Shown in pieces: positions 16,856-25,558 of a stretch of 64,000 nt of DNA. The notes beneath the pieces are model-generated. The model was given only the letters and a program-made list of their open reading frames with translations. It ran no database searches and was not told the origin of the DNA. The translations under genes and the position numbers were made by a program. Location of the stretch: NCBI GenBank assembly GCA_029260035.1, contig JAJDEA010000104.1:1-64000 (forward strand), written 5' to 3'. The stretch comes from Phycisphaerae bacterium (GTDB taxonomy: Bacteria; Planctomycetota; Phycisphaerae; UBA1845). Within the stretch, counting starts at the first letter, position 1, and the number at the start of each line of letters is the position of its first letter.

Positions 16856-17110
16856 TCATTGCACGGAAAAGAATCTCGAATCCGTACCGCCTGTCCCTAC
16901 ACGAAGCATAACCGTCCGAAGACACTTCGGGCAACGGCCATGGTAGGCTGTTCCGTCTGCGTTTCGATACACGCGCGTATACACCCGACAGCAATCGAAC
17001 CGCAAGCCGATCCAAGGCTTGCCCTGCTTTGGTTCCGTTGACGGATTCCCTCCCGATAGCTTCTCTTTTTGGGGGCCTTCCGGCTTCAGTTCATCAAATG
17101 AATCGTTCAC
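16856..17110 (-). CDS. small Cys-containing protein, conserved-looking, function unknown
   Basis: An 84-aa protein with a polar, Pro/Lys-rich first third and a compact second half: RFDCCRVYTRVYRNADGTAYHGRCPKC, then a Gly-rich end (RVGTGGTDSRFF). The CC and CPKC pairs suggest one zinc ribbon. I believe I recall similar small proteins in planctomycete genomes, but I cannot check. The start at 17110 and the stop give a complete frame; no strong ribosome site was identified. It is followed on the same strand by nothing before the antiporter start. Confidence 0.55.
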   Translation of the reverse strand: MNDSFDELKPEGPQKEKLSGGNPSTEPKQGKPWIGLRFDCCRVYTRVYRNADGTAYHGRCPKCLRTVMLRVGTGGTDSRFFSVQ

Positions 17111-17168
17111 GTTCTATTATCGGAAAAAATGCGCGTCGCACTGCGCGAGAATCGCGTAAACTTTGGTT

Positions 17169-17783
17169 CTACGCCAGCTTGTTGCTCAGGCTCGCTTCTA
17201 TGGAATCCCGCAGGCGCTGTGCATGTAGGGAAATCTGAGCAATCTCCTGCTCAACGGTCTCTCGTCTCGATTCGTCCGCAAGTTCTGAAATGTTGACACG
17301 AACGCTGTATGCAGCCGCCCTAACCGTCGCCTCCGCAAGAACAGCAGCAACGCCTAGATCGCTTAGCAAATACTCGTTAGCCACGGATTTGAAGTCGTCC
17401 ATCGCTTTCAGTGCATCGGTCGCAAGCGCCGCAATTTGCATGGGCACACCTATCGCACATACAATGGAATCCTGGTAGGCGTTTGAATTCGAGTTGTCCT
17501 CCCTTGCTCGCTTTCGCGCAGCCACCATCGCCTGATACGCTTCTCCGTCAGCCTTGACAAGTTCTCTCATCATCAGGTCAGCTGATCGAAGCCGATGGGC
17601 TGTGTCGGTAACTTGTTGGTGGATAGTCTCGTCAGTCTTGCTGCTTATGGAATATACAGCGACCATTTGCGCCATTGCAGAAGCGAGCGACCCTGAGAAT
17701 GCCGCGACAGCGCCACCGCCCGGCGCCGGCCTACGCGCCGCCACTTCATCCAAGAATGCGCTCAATGTTGTTGAATCGATCAT
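17169..17783 (-). CDS. cyclodeaminase/cyclohydrolase family protein (FTCD_C)
   Basis: Homologue of formimidoyltetrahydrofolate cyclodeaminase and of FchA-type methenyltetrahydrofolate cyclohydrolase. The N-terminal FLDEVAARRPAPGGGAVAAFSGSLAS is the family's folate-binding glycine signature, and the rest is an all-helical bundle of the normal 200-aa size. It would interconvert one-carbon folates in the cytosol, which suits a genome that also has glycine cleavage and folate genes in this window. Its ATG overlaps the stop of the preceding glycosyltransferase gene by four bases, so the two are co-translated. Confidence 0.82.
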   Translation of the reverse strand: MIDSTTLSAFLDEVAARRPAPGGGAVAAFSGSLASAMAQMVAVYSISSKTDETIHQQVTDTAHRLRSADLMMRELVKADGEAYQAMVAARKRAREDNSNSNAYQDSIVCAIGVPMQIAALATDALKAMDDFKSVANEYLLSDLGVAAVLAEATVRAAAYSVRVNISELADESRRETVEQEIAQISLHAQRLRDSIEASLSNKLA

Positions 17784-18472
17784 TTGTCAACTTCGACGAG
17801 TAGGTTTTCAACAAAGCGAATCAACTCTGCCATCATCGGCTTTACTTTCGCTCGCAAACGATCGCGCGCGACCACCCTGGCAAAACGCCGGAGATCGTCT
17901 ACACGGTCCAGATCATACCAAGGTTCAAGTTCTGTCCAACTCAGGCCAAGCGTTTCTGCGCGCTGCCTCGTCTGTTCCGCCACCTGATCGCCACCCCAAT
18001 CGATCTGATCAAACAACTCGGCCACATCTTTGCGAAGCCCTAACAAATAGTACCCTCCGTCATCGCAAGGTCCCAAGACCATATCAAATAGGCTGGTCTG
18101 CCGGATTGCATTGGCAAGAATCTCTGTCGGCAGATCAGGGCTATCCGCTCCGAGGAGAATAACGGCCTCAGTACCACAGCCAATCTCACGAGAGACGGAT
18201 CGAGCAAGACGTTGTCCAAGGTTCCCAGGCCCTTGCGACTCAACCGTTCGCACACAGGAACCAGCCAAGTCGCGCATCTCATCGACTGAATCGTCTGGCG
18301 TCACAACCAGCGTCGTCGCGGCACCGGTCAAAGCGACCCTTTCACAAACCGCCAGAAGAGAATGCTCGTGCAAATCGGCCGCTTGGGCAAACGTCAACGG
18401 CGGCACCATGCGCGTCTTTACCGTGCCCGGCTTAGGATGTTTGGCAAAAATGAGAACGGTAGGAAGCGCCAC
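17780..18472 (-). CDS. TIGR04282/DUF2064 glycosyltransferase-like protein
   Basis: Belongs to the TIGR04282 family, whose annotation is arsenosugar-biosynthesis-associated glycosyltransferase (DUF2064). LIFAKHPKPGTVKTRMVPPL is the nucleotide-sugar-binding start seen in CofC/MobA-like folds, GADSPDLPTEIL carries the DxD-like acidic site, and LGPCDDGGYYLLG is the most conserved phrase. At 230 aa it is full length. Despite the family name there is no ArsS or ArsM gene nearby, so an arsenosugar role is unproven. It overlaps the cyclodeaminase gene by four bases. Confidence 0.82.
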   Translation of the reverse strand: MALPTVLIFAKHPKPGTVKTRMVPPLTFAQAADLHEHSLLAVCERVALTGAATTLVVTPDDSVDEMRDLAGSCVRTVESQGPGNLGQRLARSVSREIGCGTEAVILLGADSPDLPTEILANAIRQTSLFDMVLGPCDDGGYYLLGLRKDVAELFDQIDWGGDQVAEQTRQRAETLGLSWTELEPWYDLDRVDDLRRFARVVARDRLRAKVKPMMAELIRFVENLLVEVDK

Positions 18473-18816
18473 GGGGCAACGGTAGAAACTAGCGACGTGG
18501 TGTCAAGTGCGTCGGTTGGACAAGTCTCTGAAGGAATAAGCCCGCCCAGTCGAATCAAGTGCATCCTAAAGCCAAGTCAAAGGAGCTTACTACGGCGGGA
18601 ATCCAATCGGCCGTCAACAATTCCGATCATCTCAATACCCTGAAAATCGCTGTGCAATAGGAAAGCCGCTATATGATTGCGCGTATACAGAGTCAAACAC
18701 CGTTCTCCGGCATAGAGAATATGCTGTGATTTCCAACTACCACACATTCTCATCCACATGTTGCCGTGCAGTCATACGTCAAATCGTGCGAAAACACCTG
18801 CTTCACAACAACCATG
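18473..18816. other. gene-free stretch
   Basis: About 340 bases between the glycosyltransferase start and the end of the large Cys-rich gene. I see no supported gene, terminator or RNA fold. Short open frames on both strands have no family resemblance. Confidence 0.4.
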
Positions 18817-21800
18817 CTACGGACAAGGCATGCCGCAACTGGCTGCAGCATGATCAGAATAGGTCGCACCATTAAACGTATTGACCAATCGTAATACGTC
18901 AACGCCGTTTACCGAGAACTCCGGATCGCAGAATGTGTTAACCGGGCCACCTGCTACGTCGGCTGAAATCTTGGTTGAGCTTGGATCCGACCCAGGCGGG
19001 AGGTGAAATTCCAGCCGAAACGCCTGCACAACAAGCGCGATATCAATACCATTAAAGAAATCGTTCGGCTGAACATCACCCCACCTGCGCATCTGAATAG
19101 TAGCCGGTAGAGATAGCGCAGCGCACTCCGCTTGCACGTCATAGCGCGACGGGATCAATGCACCGTTCACAATCGCTGAAGTACTTGGTGCGATAGCCTC
19201 TCCCGACACATACACCTTGCCAAGTACGCACGTCTCTCCAGCAGCACAATCCAATGTGTCCGTGCAAGCAGTGAGGGAATTTGTGCATCGCTTAATAGGA
19301 ACGCAAAACTCACCGAGTGGACAGTCAATGTCGTCGGTGCACGCAGGTGACAGGTTGTTGCAGGCCTTGCCGCCCCATTGGACCGGCGTGAGTGCCCCCT
19401 TAAGCATTGGATCGTCTACAACGGTTGCAATCTGACCATCAATGGTACCATTCGCATCTAGATCAACCGCAGCGAAAGGCATGCCCACATACTTTCCGCC
19501 TTCCGGATTGGCTGACAGACAAGGCCAATCCAGCGGCGAACTTATCAGCAACCCCATCGGGCCTGTGAAATCTTCAGGCTGGGGCGAAATTCCGATGTAC
19601 TTGGTTCCGCTGGCCTCGATAACAGGAATTTGACAATCCGATCCACACCCAGTCCCTGAAATACAAACATCGGGCGGTGTACAAAGGTTATTGTTGGGAA
19701 TCCCATCACACCTTTTTAGTGTTTCATTGCAGAAATCATTCTCCGTGCATGCAATGCCATCGCTGGTGCAATCCGGGTCTGGCGCATCGACACAACCCAG
19801 CATTGTATCGCACTGCTCCACACCATCACAGAACAGTGTGTTGTCGCATGAGACATGATCGGGAATATTACTGCACACGTCTGACGCTTCGTCACAGGAA
19901 TCAACGGTACAGGGAATACTATCGGTACACGAATTCTGCTGCCCACCAGCACAAACGCCAGCTTGACAAGTCTCATTGATATTGCAGAACAGACCATCAA
20001 CGCACCCAGTCCCGTTTGGCATAGGGTTGGCATCGCACACGCCCGCCAGGCACGCATCCGCCTGATCGCATTGGTCGGTCGGCGTCCCGTTGCCACAGGG
20101 AGTTCCATTGACCACGCCTGAATAAACGCAAAACCTCGCCTGCGGGTTCGGGTTCGTGGGGCATGTACCCGTCGTACAGGGGTTTCCATCGTCGCAATGA
20201 ATGTCAGCTGAACAGTTAATGAAAACCGTGGCATCAAACAGTTCGTCGGTCAAATCGCTCGATCCACCAGGTCCAATCGGACCTGCGAATACACGCGAGC
20301 GCGTTCCCAGAGTTCCTACGCAGGCAGGCATCGTGACCTGCGTACCAGCCGAAGTCGTAGCCTTGAACGCTGTCAGATTGATCGTGGTCACATGGAGGCT
20401 ATTATTGGCCGTACTAAGAACGGCGACGCCGTTGCCTCCCGGCTGATTATCACCAGGAAGAATTCGGGCTTCGTAATGGGCATCGCCGTCAGCGAAGTTC
20501 AAGTTCAAGCCATCCGGATCGAAACTGCTCAAAAATCCCGATGCCGGCCAGTCGTAATTGAAAGTACAAAGGGGTGGATCCCCACCCAAGTCGCTCATAT
20601 TGGGACAAGTCGTAGCACCAAATCCACATCCAAACGAGCCCACGCCGTTGTCGCAGGGATCGACAGCTGTGATGGGCAATCCAAAAATGATCGGATCCCA
20701 AATCAGCGTCGATTCGACACTGATAATCTCCACCGACGAGGCGCCGGGATTCAACGTCAAGAATATTTCAACCGGGACAGTCTGCCCCGGCAAAAACGGA
20801 GTTGCCGTAGCTTCGAGCGAAAGATCGATCGTTCCGCCGGTAATGGGCGGGTCGCCGACGCAAACACCGGTCGACATCTCACACGCATCGTTACTCGTGC
20901 AGCCCGTCCCATCGCTACACGGACCCGCAACGAAACAAGTGTTGGTGACCTGGTCTTCGCAAAGAAACTGACAATCCAGCCCCAACGGATCGTCATCGCA
21001 CGGGCATGGCGTTTGGCTGTCACAGGCAACCGTCTGAGGCAGAACAAACTCGCACTGACCATTAGCAGGATTGCAGGTATTGATTCGACAAGGCTCGTTC
21101 ACTATATCCTGCGCGCAGAACACGGGCGTCCCAGCTATGCACTGCCCCGCAAAGCATACCTCTGGATTGCAGGGATCAGATTGATCACAATCCGGATCGG
21201 TAAAACAAGCAACGCAGGTATCCGTCGCTTCACTGCACGTCAGCATCTGCGCGGCGCACGGGTCGCCAGCCCCGGGCAAACAACCTCCCGTTGCGGGGTC
21301 ACAACTTTCGACACCATTGCAGAAAAAAGTGTCATCGCACGACGCACTGTCTTGAATCTCCGTGCATAAATGGCTAATGATGCTGCAACTACGGTCCAGA
21401 CAGCCAATATCAGGAGGGCAATTGTTGTCGTCGATGCAATTGCCGCAGACAAACCCCTGCCCATCCTCAAAGCAGAACGGAATGTTTCCGTCTGTACAGG
21501 GGTTGGCCCCGCCACAAACTCCAGCGGTGCAAGTATCATTTTGTGTGCAGTTCAGACCGTCGTTGCAGAGTGTGCCGTTAGGTTCGGGGGTTCCCCCCGT
21601 GCATACACCGGTGGCACACATTCCGCCAAGCGTACACAAACCCGGGAAGTTGCAAAACGATCCATCGCCGCCATGGTTATCCTGGCAAACTCCCATCCCA
21701 TCACAAGTATCCGGATTTGTACAATCCGTTTGAGCCGGATCACCGCATGGAACTGTCGCAGGAGTGTTTATGTGGGTTACCTGCCCATTTGAAGAATTGC

Positions 21801-22542
21801 AAAAATCATCGGTACATTCGATACCATCAGAAAGCGGCAGTGTGGCCCCGGTAGCCGGATCACAACAATGCGTTGAAAGGCTATAGTTAATCGGGTTTGA
21901 GCAAACACCGCTGGTACAAACGTCATCGGTGCACATGGTTCCGTCAACGCAGTCCGTCATTCCGGAAGTGCAAGGATTGATTGTAACTGAGGCGGTCGAA
22001 GTGACCGTTCCATTTACAAGAACGCCGCCGCAATCCAAAGACAACAGGTCGTCGTAAACCTCAGTATTTGAACCGCCTAAGGTAGCCAAGATGCTGACTT
22101 GAGGCGTACCAAGCATACCAGTAGACTGAAACTGCAGTGTTGTCAGTAACAAACCGGAAGGCGTCGCAGACGGTGGCGACGTGAGGCAAGGATTGGTACC
22201 TAACAGGCCAATGTTGGCTGTGTAAAAAGCATCGCCGTCAGACAGACTTGCATTGAGCCCACCACCGAAAAAGCCCGACGACCCCCACGTTGGGCTACCG
22301 GTATCGTCATTTCCAATAAGAGTGAGTCCACTCGTATCCCATTGCAAGACAACCGCCACAAAACCAACCGGCTCAGCAGGGTTTGCCACCGCATATAACT
22401 CCAGGTTGATAACTCCTTGGCCTGCGAACGCATTTTGCGTGGAGGGCCTTAACTCCAGGTTAACCATAGCCATCGAACGTGAGCTCGATGCCAACAAGAG
22501 TCCTAGCGCGAATAAGTATACAGCGTATGTAGACTTGCGCAT
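18817..22542 (-). CDS. very large secreted Cys-rich protein with two cohesin-like domains and a dockerin-like tail
   Basis: A 1241-aa exported protein. The signal peptide is KSTYAVYLFALGLLLASSSRSMA. Domain 1 (~25-185; begins VNLELRPSTQNAFAGQGVI) and domain 2 (~575-760; begins GTIDLSLEATATPFLPGQ) have the strand pattern of cohesin-like beta sandwiches. Each is followed by long arrays of short Cys repeats such as DGxxCTxxDxCxxGVC, like those of surface proteins in myxobacteria. The C-terminus (FSVNGVDVLRLVNTFNG) resembles planctomycete dockerin-like ends. ATG 22542 has GGAGGGG 5 bases upstream; the longer frame starts upstream of that site. Likely a disulfide-rigid surface protein, partner unknown. 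Confidence 0.7.
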   Translation of the reverse strand: MRKSTYAVYLFALGLLLASSSRSMAMVNLELRPSTQNAFAGQGVINLELYAVANPAEPVGFVAVVLQWDTSGLTLIGNDDTGSPTWGSSGFFGGGLNASLSDGDAFYTANIGLLGTNPCLTSPPSATPSGLLLTTLQFQSTGMLGTPQVSILATLGGSNTEVYDDLLSLDCGGVLVNGTVTSTASVTINPCTSGMTDCVDGTMCTDDVCTSGVCSNPINYSLSTHCCDPATGATLPLSDGIECTDDFCNSSNGQVTHINTPATVPCGDPAQTDCTNPDTCDGMGVCQDNHGGDGSFCNFPGLCTLGGMCATGVCTGGTPEPNGTLCNDGLNCTQNDTCTAGVCGGANPCTDGNIPFCFEDGQGFVCGNCIDDNNCPPDIGCLDRSCSIISHLCTEIQDSASCDDTFFCNGVESCDPATGGCLPGAGDPCAAQMLTCSEATDTCVACFTDPDCDQSDPCNPEVCFAGQCIAGTPVFCAQDIVNEPCRINTCNPANGQCEFVLPQTVACDSQTPCPCDDDPLGLDCQFLCEDQVTNTCFVAGPCSDGTGCTSNDACEMSTGVCVGDPPITGGTIDLSLEATATPFLPGQTVPVEIFLTLNPGASSVEIISVESTLIWDPIIFGLPITAVDPCDNGVGSFGCGFGATTCPNMSDLGGDPPLCTFNYDWPASGFLSSFDPDGLNLNFADGDAHYEARILPGDNQPGGNGVAVLSTANNSLHVTTINLTAFKATTSAGTQVTMPACVGTLGTRSRVFAGPIGPGGSSDLTDELFDATVFINCSADIHCDDGNPCTTGTCPTNPNPQARFCVYSGVVNGTPCGNGTPTDQCDQADACLAGVCDANPMPNGTGCVDGLFCNINETCQAGVCAGGQQNSCTDSIPCTVDSCDEASDVCSNIPDHVSCDNTLFCDGVEQCDTMLGCVDAPDPDCTSDGIACTENDFCNETLKRCDGIPNNNLCTPPDVCISGTGCGSDCQIPVIEASGTKYIGISPQPEDFTGPMGLLISSPLDWPCLSANPEGGKYVGMPFAAVDLDANGTIDGQIATVVDDPMLKGALTPVQWGGKACNNLSPACTDDIDCPLGEFCVPIKRCTNSLTACTDTLDCAAGETCVLGKVYVSGEAIAPSTSAIVNGALIPSRYDVQAECAALSLPATIQMRRWGDVQPNDFFNGIDIALVVQAFRLEFHLPPGSDPSSTKISADVAGGPVNTFCDPEFSVNGVDVLRLVNTFNGATYSDHAAASCGMPCP

Positions 22543-23236
22543 CCGTTCCCCTCCAATGTACACCTCAGAAATCCTTGACTTGTACTACAGCAACTTGGGC
22601 GTGATTGGCTCCTGTTCCCCTAATGCCACCAAACCCACTCCGGCGCTCGCCAAAACCCGCGCTTTGACGCGACACGAATCTGGCGAAACAAACTCCGGCA
22701 TTTATTGTTACGCACGCCAAACCGACCCTGTCAACCGCAACATGGGATTGGCCGATAACAAATTCAGTCTATCAACACCAACGCCAAAAAACAACTTAGT
22801 TATTACTAATTTGCATCGCCGCAAACCTATATGCATCAAAGAGATAGCAAGAAACAGCCATGAAGTACTCGCGGTTACAACGAACAGTTTCATATGCAAA
22901 TACACTGTAAAAAAAGTACTCACGTCCGATAGTCCGATGCACCGAAGAGCGTTCCAAGCTTCGCAGCGATTAGATTTCGCTAGACTTCTCCACCGTACGC
23001 TTGAATTCTACATAAGGTTTGTGTAATGTGGGATCTCGATATCCGTTGCCTCGCGTCATGACAAACGCAGCGAAATGCAGCCCTGTCAGTCGAGAGTCAG
23101 CCAAACTACTTGGCCATTTTCCATACCGTCGAGAAAACGGTGATGGCAGTGGGTATGATAGGGTAGCCGATTCGGGGGGATCGCAGTAATTCGCCCCCGG
23201 GCGGAGCCTGCGTGCAGGTTTGCAGGAGGGGGAAAC
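22543..23236. other. gene-free stretch of about 690 bases
   Basis: Divergent region between the Cys-rich gene and the PEP-CTERM gene. The middle (22700-22930) is AT-rich. A frame open on the plus strand across 22253-23026 is mostly antisense to the Cys-rich gene and is not convincing. Just before the next gene, CCTGC...GCAGG at about 23210-23228 can form a small stem next to the GGAGGGGG ribosome site. Confidence 0.4.
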
Positions 23237-23860
23237 ATGCTAAAGACAATAAAGCTGGCAGCGATTGCTGCGGTTCTCGCTCTTTGCTTGACGTCCCGGT
23301 CTGACGGTGCGACCGTGGACTTCGAGTCAGTAAGCTCGGGGGCAATGTACGGGCAATCAGTTCCCCATTCGCCCAATCAAGTCGTTCTAATTCAAGACGG
23401 AATTGAAATGTCGGTCGTAGAATTTGTTTTCGGGACGTTTACAGGTTTCTTTGATGCAGAAGTCGGGGGAATCTATGCAGACCAGTTCGCGACACAAGCG
23501 CTGCAGTTCAACAACCTTGGCGTTTCGTTTGACTTCAGCAATGTCGGGTTCTCGCCAGTCGATTTTGTTTCTTTTGAATTCAAGGAATTCGGCGGGGTCA
23601 ACAATTTTTCTGTCAATGGCGCGACACTCTTCGAGTTGGATTCTCTCAACGACATCCCGACCAACGTCGCGCCAAACGTAACAGCTGCAGTCACGCCCGG
23701 CCTGGTAACCCTTACCGGCGATATTCAGAGTTTTCGAGTTGGGGGCCAGGAACTTGCCATCGACAACGTAACCGTGCTGCCTGAGCCATCAACTATGCTA
23801 TTCATTGGGCTGGGTGCGGCGATTTGTCTGCGGCGAACAAGGCGAATTAAGCAAGCATGA
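23237..23860 (+). CDS. PEP-CTERM sorted surface protein
   Basis: A 207-aa exported protein with a signal peptide (KLAAIAAVLALCLTSRSDG) and a classic exosortase sorting tail: LPEPST, a hydrophobic helix (MLFIGLGAAICL) and a basic end (RRTRRIKQA). The body is a beta-rich domain of Phe/Gly/Asn-rich strands, like many PEP-CTERM exopolysaccharide-associated proteins. Exosortase would cut at PEP and hand the protein to the envelope; no exosortase gene is in the window. A strong GGAGGGGG ribosome site precedes the ATG. Confidence 0.88.
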   Translation: MLKTIKLAAIAAVLALCLTSRSDGATVDFESVSSGAMYGQSVPHSPNQVVLIQDGIEMSVVEFVFGTFTGFFDAEVGGIYADQFATQALQFNNLGVSFDFSNVGFSPVDFVSFEFKEFGGVNNFSVNGATLFELDSLNDIPTNVAPNVTAAVTPGLVTLTGDIQSFRVGGQELAIDNVTVLPEPSTMLFIGLGAAICLRRTRRIKQA

Positions 23861-23977
23861 GGCAACAGCCAGGAACCCACTTCCCGTGAACTCTTCGCAT
23901 GAACTTACGCTCTTGTCAGCGCGACATACTCGATGACACGACAACACTCGTCGTAAACACCTTTGATCCTTGGTTGA

Positions 23978-24316
23978 TTACACCAATTTCTGCTCGACTT
24001 CCTTCAAGTCCTGGCAAACATCAAACCAACGGTCGAGTTTTGTGATTTGCAGCACTTCCGCAACAAACGGTGATGGCGACACCAAGACGACCTGCCCGCC
24101 AGCAAGTCGTGAACGAGTCACCAGATTCATCAACGATGAAAGCCCCGTGGAATCGACCATCCCAACCTTGGATAAGTCGATGGCTAATCGAGCCCCATCA
24201 CCCGACGACACATCTTCGAGCTGCTCGGCAAACGGTTCAACCTCCGCGCCGCTCAATTCGCCCGTCACCTTGGCCACGGTAAACAACGAGTTTTTTTCGA
24301 TTTGAATATCCATCAT
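23978..24316 (-). CDS. STAS-domain anti-sigma factor antagonist (SpoIIAA/RsbV-like)
   Basis: A single STAS domain of 112 aa. KVGMVDSTGLSSLMNLVTRSR contains the phosphorylatable Ser in DSTGL, and the N-terminal VTGELSGAEVEPFAEQLE is the expected strand and helix. In the unphosphorylated state such proteins free a sigma factor from its anti-sigma kinase, in the cytosol. No kinase or sigma gene is adjacent. GGAG lies 5-8 bases before the two possible ATGs (24316, 24313). It follows a secreted-protein gene on the same strand by 63 bases. Confidence 0.88.
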   Translation of the reverse strand: MMDIQIEKNSLFTVAKVTGELSGAEVEPFAEQLEDVSSGDGARLAIDLSKVGMVDSTGLSSLMNLVTRSRLAGGQVVLVSPSPFVAEVLQITKLDRWFDVCQDLKEVEQKLV

Positions 24317-24379
24317 TGCTGCTCCAGTCAGCCATCGTCCTTCTTGTTTTCGACAACGCCGCCACGCAATCGTCCATGG

Positions 24380-25369
24380 TTACTTTGTCAGATTCCCCGT
24401 GTCGATTCGGCGCATAACCGAGCGGACAAGAATGTAGTTCTCGCCGTAAAAAGCCGACACTTCGCCGGAAACAATGAACACCAACCCGCCCGTCACGCCC
24501 TCAGCCGCTTCTACCATGAGTTCCAGGTTGCGACACGGGAATAGCTTCATAGGCAACTCAGGTTTTTCTTCATTGTCGGACTCGAATGCAAACGTCCACC
24601 AGTCGCGATCGCGCACAAGCCTACCAGGTCTGCGAACAATGGCTGCGCCGTCGGGAAGGAGCGGACCACCCGTCCTCAGATTGTCATCAACACGTTGGTC
24701 CGGCGCAGCTCCCGCAACAATTTTTCGATCCGGCGCCTGCTGCTGTAATACTCCAAGAACATCTTCCATCGGTGCGTCTGCTGCAACAGCGTTTTGCGTA
24801 GGCGTCACAATTGAACTCTTCAACACACGCGCCGTCGATCTTGTCGCAAAGCGAGGAACAAGATAGTTCTCATTCAGAAACACAGTGTATTCACCGGAGA
24901 GCAAAAACTCGATCGGCTTCGTCGAACCCTGACTCGATCTTGACATACCCTCAAGAACGGCGTTAGGCAACAATTTGGTCAACCCCGAAACACCTGCCTC
25001 ATTGAATTGAAATACCCACCAGGCACCTCGACGAACGAGACTTCCTGCCACACTCACTGTCCGCGTACCCTCGGCAATAAGCAACACATCTTCCGTAGCG
25101 CCTCCCGAAGACAACTGGTTGGCAGACGGAACCAACTCGCTGATAGGCCTGGCCTTGCGAAGCGCATCCAAAATGTCCTCAGCGGTGGCCTGCGCGGGAA
25201 CATCATCCTGGCCATTCTCAGTCGACACAGTAGAGCCTGGATTATCCTGGGCAGCGGAAGGAGACACTTGAAGCAACACAGCAGCCGCAAGCACCATTGA
25301 ATTTCCAAATAGTTGAAGTGCTTTTAACATCGAAGGTGCCATTCCATTGCAAGACATATGTTTCGACAT
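24380..25369 (-). CDS. secreted protein with an internal duplication, function unknown
   Basis: Unrecognised exported protein of up to 329 aa. A signal peptide (MVLAAAVLLQVSPSAAQ) is followed by a Ser/Asp-rich linker. Two halves repeat one pattern: RRGAWWVFQF ... LLPNAVLEGM ... FLLSGEYTVFLNENYLVPR and RDRDWWTFAF ... LFPCRNLELM ... FIVSGEVSAFYGENYILVR. Each unit is thus a beta domain with a paired WW, a Leu-Glu-Met strand and an SGE...NY end. Several in-frame Met codons (25369, 25357, 25330) make the start uncertain. It may be transcribed with the STAS gene. Confidence 0.65.
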   Translation of the reverse strand: MSKHMSCNGMAPSMLKALQLFGNSMVLAAAVLLQVSPSAAQDNPGSTVSTENGQDDVPAQATAEDILDALRKARPISELVPSANQLSSGGATEDVLLIAEGTRTVSVAGSLVRRGAWWVFQFNEAGVSGLTKLLPNAVLEGMSRSSQGSTKPIEFLLSGEYTVFLNENYLVPRFATRSTARVLKSSIVTPTQNAVAADAPMEDVLGVLQQQAPDRKIVAGAAPDQRVDDNLRTGGPLLPDGAAIVRRPGRLVRDRDWWTFAFESDNEEKPELPMKLFPCRNLELMVEAAEGVTGGLVFIVSGEVSAFYGENYILVRSVMRRIDTGNLTK

Positions 25370-25558
25370 CCGATCAAGTCAATCTAAAGCAGTATCGGCC
25401 GTCTGCCTTGTCGCGTCCAGCCTGCATGCTCAATCGACTTGTTCAAGCCATTACAAGCCTTTTTGCACGTCGATCAGATGAACCTTTTCTCTTTTGCGTT
25501 AACATGAGCCGATCCTGATTCGATCCAGCCATTAAGCACAGGCCTTGGTCGCATAGTT

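Noticed and set aside
17780-18472. Arsenosugar-related glycosyltransferase and ACR3 as parts of an arsenic island.
   Set aside because: They are 30 kb apart with no arsenic gene between them; the family name alone is weak evidence.
20392-21369. A 325-codon plus-strand frame inside the Cys-rich gene.
   Set aside because: Antisense to the real gene, with no ribosome site and no domain; it arises from the codon pattern of the Cys repeats.
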